A DNA stretch of 5,796 nucleotides from Pseudomonadota bacterium (GTDB lineage: Bacteria; Pseudomonadota; Gammaproteobacteria; Burkholderiales; Thiobacillaceae). The notes beneath the pieces were generated by a model that saw nothing but the letters and a program-made list of their open reading frames with translations, did no database searches and had not been told where the DNA came from. Positions 1-5,796 of this stretch are shown here, in pieces. The translations under genes and the position numbers were made by a program. The stretch's first letter is position 1, and every line of letters begins with the position of its first letter. The stretch is taken from assembly GCA_030836725.1 (NCBI GenBank), contig JAUPLV010000133.1, forward strand, positions 1 through 5,796, given 5' to 3'.

Positions 1-566
1 GAAGCCGCTACTACCATCCATAATTGCTTCGGTTCACCCTTCTTTAAGCTGCGGGCATCTATTGCAACCAACGACAAATGATGACTATCAATATAAGTAG
101 TGTATTTGTGCTCACCATATCCAACCACCCCATAGGTTGGATTAACTCTCGTAATTAGACTGATATTGTTGCCGTAGATCATGCCCGTTGTTGTTGTTGA
201 GGCGACACCTGTTTGTCCTCTTATGGCATACGGAATGCCATGTTCTATGGGTTTGATTTCACCGCTTCCAAAATCAAAAAACACTATGACATCTGGATCG
301 CTTGATTCTTCCATTCCGGCCGTTTTTAGAATTCGCTTGATCTCTTTCCCTGTTTTTATAAGTTTAAGATCGAATTCGCTGCCATTTATTGGTAATAGCT
401 TGTAGGTTAAATTGCTTTTTCTATAGTCCGTTCCATTTGATAAATATTCAATTCCGACTGACGTAAAGCTGTTAACGGCATCATTTTTATCAATTGTAGA
501 TTGGGAGGCGCATCCTGCTAAAAAGGCGAAATAAATAACTACCAGAACTGGTGTTGAGCTTTTCAT
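1..566 (-). CDS. Putative outer-membrane or periplasmic lipoprotein, 3' end outside window
   Basis: The frame is open from an ATG at 566 to the left edge (188 codons, no stop seen), so the C-terminus is missing. The N-terminus is a lipoprotein signal: K2, a hydrophobic stretch at about residues 6-17, then the lipobox L16-A17-G18-C19, with Cys19 the expected lipidated residue. A Ser/Thr/Gln-containing stretch follows. The mature part contains a beta-like segment near residue 90 (DPDVIVFFDFG), a Thr-rich patch (STTTTG) and a late segment HLSLVAIDARSLKKG...QLWMV. The layout faintly recalls DUF4136-type lipoproteins, but I cannot confirm that family, and the function is unknown. An AGG about 6 bases before the ATG could serve as ribosome binding site. 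Codons are AT-rich (many ATA, TTA, AAA, AAT), unlike the GC-rich genes to the right, which suggests horizontal acquisition. The coding call is firm; the function is not. Confidence 0.82.
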   Translation of the reverse strand, partial: MKSSTPVLVVIYFAFLAGCASQSTIDKNDAVNSFTSVGIEYLSNGTDYRKSNLTYKLLPINGSEFDLKLIKTGKEIKRILKTAGMEESSDPDVIVFFDFGSGEIKPIEHGIPYAIRGQTGVASTTTTGMIYGNNISLITRVNPTYGVVGYGEHKYTTYIDSHHLSLVAIDARSLKKGEPKQLWMVVAA

Positions 567-720
567 AGTTAGCCTAAACTTGAATTGTTGGAAAAAAGCG
601 CCTTTTCTGCCGGATTTTGTTTTTGTGAGCTGTTGTTATTCACGTCATGGGACATGTAGGTGTTGCGTCCCGTGTGATTATGTACCTGTTCGCAGTTGGC
701 CGCTGTTTCAGTAATTAAAG
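567..720. other. Non-coding spacer upstream of the lipoprotein gene
   Basis: This AT-richer spacer lies between the lipoprotein start and the inverted-repeat element. It presumably holds the promoter of the lipoprotein gene on the minus strand. I see only a weak -10-like CATAAT (minus strand, about 681-686) with no convincing -35 partner. A short imperfect GGGAC/GTCCC stem occurs near 649-672. No ORF here has family-like sequence or a ribosome binding site I would trust. Confidence 0.4.
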
Positions 721-810
721 GGGCCAGGCTCACATTATCCCCATCAAGATGAATGCCGGTGAAGCGAGGCGTGGTGTCATCATATAACAAAGTTAATGTG
801 AGCCTGGCCC
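721..810. repeat. 90-bp element with perfect 17-bp terminal inverted repeats
   Basis: The left arm GGGCCAGGCTCACATTA (721-737) is the exact reverse complement of the right arm (794-810). Beyond the arms, after one mismatch, the match continues for three more A/T bases (AAA outside left, TTT outside right). The interior of 56 bp has no ORF and only a weak 5-bp GATGA/TCATC internal stem (748-752 with 777-781). As far as I recall, sequences close to 'gtgagcctg(g/a)ccc' flank IS200-like Y1 (RAYT-type) transposase genes in betaproteobacteria. This may therefore be a non-autonomous, transposase-less remnant of such an element, comparable to a REP doublet or MITE. The repeat is directly visible; its class is inferred. 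No clear target-site duplication is visible. Confidence 0.75.
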
Positions 811-819
811 TTTTGTTTT

Positions 820-851
820 CAGTTCCGCCAGGGTGGCGGGTCAATGGGCGG
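820..851 (-). pseudogene. Short recQ-like (HRDC) scrap
   Basis: Bases 820-840 match recQ 2606-2626 at 20 of 21 positions, and a weaker match (with GCGGCGA shared) continues to about 851. In the recQ reading direction it encodes P-A-T-L-A-E-L, equal to RecQ residues 568-574. It is preceded by an in-frame TGA and the residues L-A-A-H, against I-A-A-R-R-P in RecQ. After the Leu the homology stops and the frame runs through the right arm of the inverted-repeat element to a TAA. The matched stretch also forms a 6-bp hairpin (CCGCCA-GGG-TGGCGG), so some similarity could reflect palindrome constraints. It directly abuts the end of the ParE-type toxin gene. Confidence 0.42.
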
Positions 852-857
852 CGAGCA

Positions 858-1241
858 TCATGCTCCGGGCCACAGGTTGGCAAAGTCGAACGAAAGCTGA
901 CGGTGGTGCCGGATGGACAGCAGGGTCACGCTCGCATCGGTCTCCGATGCAATGTACAGCATGAGGTAGTCGCCATGCAGGTATTCGCGCAGCGCATCGG
1001 CTGCCCCCGCCGGCAGCGCGGCGAGTCGGGCCAGCGCTTCGACCGATTGGGGCGGATTGTCCAGATAGCGCCGGCCGATACGCGGGAACCGGCGCAGGCT
1101 GGGGATGACGGCGGTGCGCAGTTCGGCCAGCAGGTCGTCGAAGGCAAAGCCCGCGTCCGCTTCCAGCAGGAAGGCTTCGATGTCGTCGAGGCATTCCAGG
1201 AAGCCCGCGGTCAGTTCGACCCGGTACGGGCGATCAGCCAC
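858..1241 (-). CDS. Type II toxin, RelE/ParE family
   Basis: The gene encodes 127 residues, within the usual range for RelE/ParE toxins. It starts at GTG 1241, inside the 3' end of the antitoxin gene (8-nt overlap), and ends with TGA at 858. Family-like features are the N-terminal 'YRVELT..F..CLDDIEAFL' helix region (residues 6-25), a central Arg/Pro-rich turn 'SLRRFPRIGRRYL' (48-60), and the C-terminal beta core 'YLMLYIA' (92-98) followed by 'VTLLSIRHHRQLSFDF' (105-120). The last resembles the ParE-type C-terminal strand. RelE members cleave ribosome-bound mRNA and ParE members poison DNA gyrase; sequence alone does not decide between them here, though the ending looks more ParE-like. The overlap and weak Shine-Dalgarno (AAGAAG almost touching the GTG) suggest translational coupling to the antitoxin. 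The antitoxin-first order is standard. No T-run terminator follows. Confidence 0.88.
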   Translation of the reverse strand: MADRPYRVELTAGFLECLDDIEAFLLEADAGFAFDDLLAELRTAVIPSLRRFPRIGRRYLDNPPQSVEALARLAALPAGAADALREYLHGDYLMLYIASETDASVTLLSIRHHRQLSFDFANLWPGA

Positions 1242-1575
1242 GCTTCTTTACGGGCTTTCCGGCGGTAAAGGGTTTGGCGGGGCCGCTTTCGGCCCGGCGC
1301 TGTTGCAACTGCGCGATGGCGCCATCGGCCTCATGGGTTCGCCCGGCGACGATGTCGGCCAGGCCACGGCGGGCATCGTCGATGAGCAGCAGGTGGATGC
1401 GCTCGCGTTCCAGTCGGTGATAGTAGTCGAGCCGGTCGGCGTCGATCAGGGCGACGTAACTCTCGCCGTTCTTGGTGATGATCTTTTCGGCGCCGGCCTT
1501 GGCCTGATCGGCAAGTTCGGAGAGATTGGCGCGCGCCTGGGTGAATGGCACGACATCGCCGGTGGAAAAGCCCAT
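1234..1575 (-). CDS. Type II antitoxin, Phd/YefM family
   Basis: This 113-residue antitoxin partners the ParE/RelE-type toxin. The N-terminal Phd/YefM DNA-binding fold is seen in 'VVPFTQARANLSELADQA' (about 8-25) and 'EKIITKNGESYVALIDADRL' (about 30-49). The C-terminal half is helical and charged and should wrap the toxin; it ends in a Lys/Pro-rich tail. I chose ATG 1575 because AAGGAG sits 6 nt upstream. The frame stays open to an ATG at 1635, but that 20-residue extension would span the likely -10 box and operator (1610-1621), so it should not be translated from this promoter. The 3' end overlaps the toxin start by 8 nt. Autorepression by the toxin-antitoxin complex is expected for the family. 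Confidence 0.88.
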   Translation of the reverse strand: MGFSTGDVVPFTQARANLSELADQAKAGAEKIITKNGESYVALIDADRLDYYHRLERERIHLLLIDDARRGLADIVAGRTHEADGAIAQLQQRRAESGPAKPFTAGKPVKKRG

Positions 1576-1609
1576 GGCCAGCTCCTTGATGGGGGTAACA
1601 GAATTCTGT

Positions 1610-1641
1610 GCAGTATACTGCGCGACAGGGTTCATCGTCCA
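1610..1641 (-). promoter_or_regulatory. Promoter and palindromic operator of the Phd/ParE-type operon
   Basis: A perfect 12-bp palindrome GCAGTATACTGC (1610-1621) contains the minus-strand -10 candidate TATACT (1612-1617). A -35 candidate TGGACG (1636-1641, 4 of 6 consensus) lies 18 bp upstream. The start codon at 1575 leaves a short leader with an AAGGAG site. A palindrome over the -10 box is the usual place for a Phd/YefM operator, so binding would block RNA polymerase. The palindrome is seen directly; operator function is inferred. Confidence 0.6.
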
Positions 1642-1695
1642 GTTCCACGCATGTGGCGGGTCGGTGCATTGGCTGTTACCCGACAGAGGTTCACC

Positions 1696-1787
1696 TCACC
1701 CCTCCGCCACCACCTCCAGCACCGCCTCCCCATACGCTTCCAGCTTCTTCTTCCCCAGCCCTGAAATCCCGACCTGTTTCGCTCAGC
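1696..1787 (-). pseudogene. Truncated duplicate of the recQ 3' end (HRDC C-terminus)
   Basis: Bases 1698-1787 align with recQ 2530-2618 at about 78 of 90 columns (11 mismatches, one gap, hand count). This includes 25 identical bases at 1698-1722. Read on the minus strand it encodes ISGLGKKKLEAYGEAVLEVV then AEG and TGA at 1696-1698, against ISGLGTKKLEAYG... and TAG in RecQ. Across these 23 codons six differences are synonymous and one changes Thr to Lys, so the copy diverged mainly under protein-level selection. Upstream of this the similarity decays, with a one-base indel and an in-frame TGA. There is no start codon or helicase region, so it cannot make RecQ. It lies between two TA operons and ends just before the -35 box of the vapBC promoter. 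Confidence 0.85.
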
Positions 1788-1790
1788 ACC

Positions 1791-1831
1791 TTGCCCCCCG
1801 CCACCCCCGTCCCTATAATCTGGTTAACCAG
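1791..1831 (+). promoter_or_regulatory. vapBC promoter with palindromic operator
   Basis: The -35 candidate is TTGCCC (1791-1796) and the -10 is a perfect TATAAT (1814-1819), with an ideal 17-bp spacer. A perfect 12-bp palindrome CTGGTTAACCAG (1820-1831) follows at once and would cover the transcription start. It is a good candidate operator for autorepression by the antitoxin-toxin complex. An AAAGGA site (about 1833-1838) then precedes the ATG at 1849. The promoter begins within a few bases of the recQ fragment boundary. Confidence 0.75.
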
Positions 1832-1848
1832 TTAAAAGGACGCCAACC

Positions 1849-2085
1849 ATGCTGACCGTGGGCGCATTTGAAGCCAAAGCCAAAATTGCCGAGCTGCTCG
1901 ACAAAGTCGCGGCCGGCGAGACAGTGCTGATTACCCGACGCGGCGAAGCGGCCGCCCTGCTGGTTCCCCCCGTTCAGATTCATCAGGACAAGGCCCGGGC
2001 GCTCAGTGAAATCAAGCGTTTCCGCAAAGCCTGCAAAACCGGAAAGGTGGATATCGAGGCTCTGATCAACGAGGATCGGCCTTGA
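1849..2085 (+). CDS. Type II antitoxin of a VapBC module, Phd-like N-terminus
   Basis: This 78-residue protein is the antitoxin for the PIN toxin that follows. Its N-terminal segment 'VGAFEAKAKIAELLDKVAAG' then 'ETVLITRRGEAAALLVPP' (residues 4-41) is typical of the Phd/prevent-host-death DNA-binding fold. The C-terminal part (about 47-78) is a charged helix rich in Lys/Arg with 'EIKRFRKACKTGK', followed by an acidic tail; this is the expected toxin-binding region. The start ATG 1849 is supported by an AAAGGA sequence and the strong promoter immediately upstream. The stop TGA (2083-2085) overlaps the toxin start by four bases, which implies translational coupling. The family normally neutralises VapC by occupying its active site and represses its own promoter. 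Confidence 0.9.
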   Translation: MLTVGAFEAKAKIAELLDKVAAGETVLITRRGEAAALLVPPVQIHQDKARALSEIKRFRKACKTGKVDIEALINEDRP

Positions 2086-2486
2086 GTTTCGTGGTGGACT
2101 GCTCAGTGGCGGCGCGCTGGCTGCTGCCCGACGAGGCCACGTCCTACACCGACGCGGTTTTCGAGTTGCTGAATGCGCAGGATGCCATCGTGCCGATCTT
2201 GTTTCTTTCCGAATTCAGCAATGTATTCCTCAAACTGTCGCGCCAGCGCAAACTGTCTTCCGCGCTCGCGTTAAGCGCAGTTCAGCGGTTTTCCGCGCTG
2301 GGGTTCGAAATCGACCGCCATACGCCCGACCCCGAAAGGCTTTTTACCCTGGCCACACAATATGGTCTGTCGGCTTACGACGCAACTTACCTTGAACTTG
2401 CGCTGCGGCGCGGCTTGCCACTGGCCTGCTGGGATGGCGGCCTCAAAGCGGCTGCGGAAAAGGCCGGATTGTTTCTGTCCACCTGA
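2082..2486 (+). CDS. vapC: VapC-type toxin, PIN-domain ribonuclease
   Basis: The gene encodes 134 residues forming a single PIN domain, full length for VapC. Acidic metal-binding residues are in the expected places: D6 (FVVDCSV), E44 (FLSEFSNV), D100 (SAYDATYLELA) and D118 (ACWDGGL). VapC toxins are Mg-dependent endoribonucleases, often cutting tRNA or 23S rRNA; the target of this one cannot be read from sequence. The start is TTG 2082, chosen because it gives a 4-nt overlap (TTGA) with the antitoxin stop, sits 6 nt after GAGGA (2071-2075), and keeps the beta strand before D6. A GTG at 2091 would remove part of that strand. The last motif has Cys116 where a Ser/Thr is usual two residues before the fourth Asp. 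The recQ gene is convergent, ending about 40 bp downstream. Confidence 0.9.
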   Translation: MSFVVDCSVAARWLLPDEATSYTDAVFELLNAQDAIVPILFLSEFSNVFLKLSRQRKLSSALALSAVQRFSALGFEIDRHTPDPERLFTLATQYGLSAYDATYLELALRRGLPLACWDGGLKAAAEKAGLFLST

Positions 2487-2501
2487 TCGAACACGTAGCA
2501 C

Positions 2502-2526
2502 GGCGAGCGTTGTGGGGTCGCTCGGC
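2502..2526. terminator. Hairpin between convergent vapC and recQ
   Basis: CGAGCG (2504-2509) and CGCTCG (2519-2524) form a 6-bp GC-rich stem with a 9-nt loop. The stem can be extended by two G-C pairs across a one-base bulge. It sits just past both gene ends: vapC stops at 2486, and recQ, read from the other side, stops at 2528. Neither strand has a U-run after the stem, so it is not a canonical intrinsic terminator. It may act as a shared 3' stem or mean little. Confidence 0.35.
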
Positions 2527-2527
2527 C

Positions 2528-4327
<1,800 letters not shown>

Positions 4328-4351
4328 GGATGAAAAATGGGTGGCAAGCGG

Positions 4352-4379
4352 TGTGTCACATTAGCTATAATTGTGTCAC
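4352..4379 (+). promoter_or_regulatory. Promoter region with spaced direct repeat upstream of third TA module
   Basis: A perfect TATAAT (4366-4371) lies 33 bp before the antitoxin ATG and is a strong -10 candidate; no good -35 is seen (best TGGCAA at 4342-4347). The octamer TGTGTCAC occurs twice in the same orientation, at 4352-4359 and 4372-4379, exactly 20 bp apart, placing the copies on the same face of the helix and bracketing the -10. This suggests an operator bound by an antitoxin oligomer. The 77-bp gap also has to hold the recQ promoter on the other strand, so binding here could affect both genes. Confidence 0.55.
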
Positions 4380-4404
4380 GTTTTGCCCTCTTGAAGGCTG
4401 ACCC

Positions 4405-4650
4405 ATGAAAACCCTGACCATCCGCGAAGCCCGCGAAGGCCTGTCGCACCCCGACCAGATGTTCGCCGACGCCGACGAAGTCCTGGTCTTGAATCGCGGC
4501 GAACCGGTGGCACGCATCCTGCCGGTCACGCCCACGGCGGAAGCGCGCAAGAAGGCATTTCGTTCGTTAGCTGCGTTTCGCGCAACGATGCCGTTTCAGG
4601 ATGTGCCGAGCGAAGTCCTGATTCGCGAAGACCGCGACGAACGCGGCTGA
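4405..4650 (+). CDS. Type II antitoxin of a VapBC module, Phd/YefM-like
   Basis: This 81-residue protein precedes a PIN toxin. The N-terminal part 'KTLTIREAREGLSHPDQMFADADEVLVLNRGEPVARILPV' (residues 2-41, shown in part) fits the Phd/YefM pattern: a strand, a helix starting at REA, then two strands around an 'NRGEPVAR' turn. The C-terminal 40 residues are charged (RKKAFRSLAAFR, then VPSEVLIREDRDERG) and should bind the toxin. ATG 4405 is supported by GAAGG (4393-4397) 7 nt upstream and by the TATAAT box. The TGA overlaps the toxin ATG by one base (TGATG), a re-initiation arrangement. It is clearly different in sequence from the other two antitoxins here, so the modules are not recent copies of each other. 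Confidence 0.88.
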   Translation: MKTLTIREAREGLSHPDQMFADADEVLVLNRGEPVARILPVTPTAEARKKAFRSLAAFRATMPFQDVPSEVLIREDRDERG

Positions 4651-5084
4651 TGCGTGTCTACCTCGACACCAGCGCGCTCGTGAAGCGCTACCTTCCCGAG
4701 CGCAACAGCGAGGCGTTCGAAACCTATTTTTCCGAACTTGCACCCGTCCATATCAGCCGTCTCACGCTGGTCGAATTGCGTTCGACCTTTGCGCGCAAGC
4801 GCCGCCAGGCAAGCCTGAACCCGGAGCAGGAAGCGGCCGCGATGAACGAAGTGCGCATCGACATCCAGAATGGCCTGCTCACCGTTGCGCCTTCGACCGA
4901 CGCCGACTTCATCGAGGCCTTCCGTCTAATGGACGAATTGACCACGCTGCCCTTGCGCACGCTCGACGCTCTGCATCTGGCCACCGCAACCATGCTCGGC
5001 TCCGGCGTTATCGCTACCGCCGACGACGTAATGCGACGTGCCGCCCTACAACTCCAACTTGAAGTCGCCTATTTCGGCGATTGA
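4650..5084 (+). CDS. vapC: VapC-type toxin, PIN-domain ribonuclease
   Basis: The gene encodes 144 residues forming one PIN domain. The four acidic positions are present: D6 (VYLDTSALVKRYL), E42 (SRLTLVELRS), D106 (RTLDALHLATA) and D125 (IATADDVM), with T123 in the usual Ser/Thr place two before the last Asp. The segments 'LDTSALVKRY' and 'LRTLDALHLATA' are classical for VapC. It is expected to be a metal-dependent endoribonuclease held inactive by the upstream antitoxin; the RNA target is unknown. The ATG shares one base with the antitoxin TGA and has no strong Shine-Dalgarno of its own, so translation is probably coupled. It differs in sequence from the other VapC in the window. Its stop is only 11 bp before the lysS ATG on the same strand. 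Confidence 0.93.
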   Translation: MRVYLDTSALVKRYLPERNSEAFETYFSELAPVHISRLTLVELRSTFARKRRQASLNPEQEAAAMNEVRIDIQNGLLTVAPSTDADFIEAFRLMDELTTLPLRTLDALHLATATMLGSGVIATADDVMRRAALQLQLEVAYFGD

Positions 5085-5095
5085 CCCAGCCCACC

Positions 5096-5796
5096 ATGAA
5101 CACCGAAACCACCGCCCCCGCCCTCGACGAAAACCAGATCATTGCCGAACGCCGCGCCAAACTCGCCGCGATCCGTGAACAGGGCGTCGCCTTCCCCAAC
5201 GACTTCGAGCGCCGCGACTATGCCGGCAAGCTGGCCGCCGCCCACGGCGACAAGAGCAAGGAAACGCTTGAAGCCGAATCCATCCAGGTGCAGTTGGCCG
5301 GCCGCATGATGCTGAAGCGCGTGATGGGCAAGGCGAGCTTCGCCACGCTGCAGGACATGAGCGGGCGCATCCAGGTGTACGTGTCGAACGACCTCACCGG
5401 CAGCGAATCGCACGACGCCTTCAAGCACTGGGACCTGGGCGATTTTCTCGGCGTCACCGGCACCCTGTTCAAGACCAACAAGGGCGAGCTGACCATCCAG
5501 GCGAAGTCGATCCGCCTGCTTTCGAAAGCGCTGCGCCCGCTGCCGGAAAAATTCCACGGTCTGGCCGACCAGGAGCAGAAATACCGGCAGCGCTACCTCG
5601 ACCTGATCACCAACGACGACGCGCGCGAGACGTTCAAGCGCCGCTCGAAAATCATCCAGGCGATCCGCGCCTTCATGGTCGAGCGCGACTTCCTCGAAGT
5701 CGAGACGCCGATGATGCACCCGATCCCCGGCGGCGCCGCGGCGAAGCCTTTCGCCACGCACCACAACGCGCTCGACATGGAACTGTTCCTGCGCAT
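5096..5796 (+). CDS. lysS: Lysyl-tRNA synthetase, class II, N-terminal part (runs off right edge)
   Basis: 233 codons are visible, a little under half of a usual class II enzyme of about 500 residues. LysS attaches lysine to tRNA-Lys using ATP in the cytoplasm. Visible parts: an N-terminal helical extension 'ENQIIAERRAKLAAIREQG' (12-30), an OB-fold anticodon-binding domain at about 63-145 ('VQLAGRMMLKRVMGKASFATL', shown in part, then 'GRIQVYV'), the linker 'KYRQRYLDL' (162-170), and class II motif 1 around 'FMVERDFLEVETPMM' (193-207) followed by 'PIPGGAAAKPF.THHNALDM' (209-228). The catalytic motifs 2 and 3 lie outside the window. ATG 5096 gives the expected N-terminus, but no clear Shine-Dalgarno precedes it. 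The 11-bp gap to the VapC stop leaves no room for a separate promoter unless it lies inside vapC. Confidence 0.97.
   Translation, partial: MNTETTAPALDENQIIAERRAKLAAIREQGVAFPNDFERRDYAGKLAAAHGDKSKETLEAESIQVQLAGRMMLKRVMGKASFATLQDMSGRIQVYVSNDLTGSESHDAFKHWDLGDFLGVTGTLFKTNKGELTIQAKSIRLLSKALRPLPEKFHGLADQEQKYRQRYLDLITNDDARETFKRRSKIIQAIRAFMVERDFLEVETPMMHPIPGGAAAKPFATHHNALDMELFLR

Noticed and set aside
825..839. CCGCCA-GGG-TGGCGG hairpin as terminator of the ParE-type operon
   Set aside because: On the minus strand the stem is followed by A-rich, not T-rich, sequence. The T-run lies on the wrong side for either reading direction, and the palindrome is inherited from the recQ HRDC codons.
569..883. 104-codon minus-strand frame spanning the spacer and inverted-repeat element
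   Set aside because: It runs through both arms of the repeat and into the end of the toxin gene. It has no recognisable domain and no ribosome binding site, and its composition looks like translated non-coding DNA.
753..1268. Plus-strand frame opposite the ParE-type toxin
   Set aside because: It is antisense to a well-supported toxin gene, Arg/Gln/Gly-rich as expected for the opposite strand of GC-rich coding DNA, with no family resemblance.
1657..1682. CGGGT/ACCCG stem as a terminator or regulatory RNA between the two left TA modules
   Set aside because: It has only 5 pairs with a 16-nt loop and no T-run; this is expected by chance in GC-rich sequence.
1105..1764. 219-codon plus-strand frame opposite the antitoxin
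   Set aside because: It is antisense to the Phd/YefM antitoxin and its promoter and crosses the recQ fragment; low-complexity shadow.
5069..5764. 231-codon minus-strand frame opposite lysS
   Set aside because: It is antisense to clear LysS sequence, with the Val/Ala/Arg/His-rich composition of a mirror frame.

Overview
This window looks like the chromosome of a GC-rich betaproteobacterium. That placement is an inference from base composition, from the recQ and lysS protein sequences, and from an inverted repeat of a kind I recall from that group. Two housekeeping genes anchor it: recQ (minus strand, 2528-4327) and the 5' part of lysS (plus strand, from 5096 and running off the right edge). 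Accessory DNA lies around them, chiefly three complete type II toxin-antitoxin (TA) modules in about 4.2 kb.

Layout from left to right. Positions 1-566 (minus) carry a partial lipoprotein gene, clearly more AT-rich than the rest. Positions 567-720 are non-coding. A 90-bp element with perfect 17-bp inverted ends occupies 721-810. A short degraded match to the 3' part of recQ follows at 820-851. A Phd/YefM antitoxin plus ParE/RelE toxin operon is on the minus strand (1575 down to 858), with a palindromic operator over its -10 box. A second, clear fragment of the recQ 3' end lies at 1696-1787. A Phd-type antitoxin plus VapC (PIN) operon is on the plus strand (1849-2486), with a strong promoter and a palindromic operator. 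Intact recQ follows on the minus strand. A divergent intergenic region carries a promoter and a spaced direct repeat (4352-4379). The third module, again Phd-type antitoxin plus VapC, runs 4405-5084 on the plus strand, and lysS starts only 11 bp after it.

The most notable signal is the duplicated recQ 3' end. The last codons of recQ recur beyond the vapBC module, in the same orientation and ending at a stop codon, so the module is bracketed by direct repeats of a gene end. Where the two copies align as protein, six of seven differences are synonymous. The fragment therefore seems to come from a recQ allele that diverged while still functional, which suggests import by recombination rather than a local slip. 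A shorter recQ-like scrap abuts the far end of the parE-type module. Together these suggest that the recQ 3' end has been a repeated landing site for TA cassettes.

Functionally, each TA pair is expected to be self-contained: labile antitoxin first, toxin second, overlapping reading frames and an autoregulated promoter. RecQ unwinds DNA in recombination and repair. LysS charges tRNA-Lys. Whether lysS relies on read-through from the adjacent vapBC promoter is open. I saw no tRNA, rRNA, CRISPR array, transposase gene or origin.
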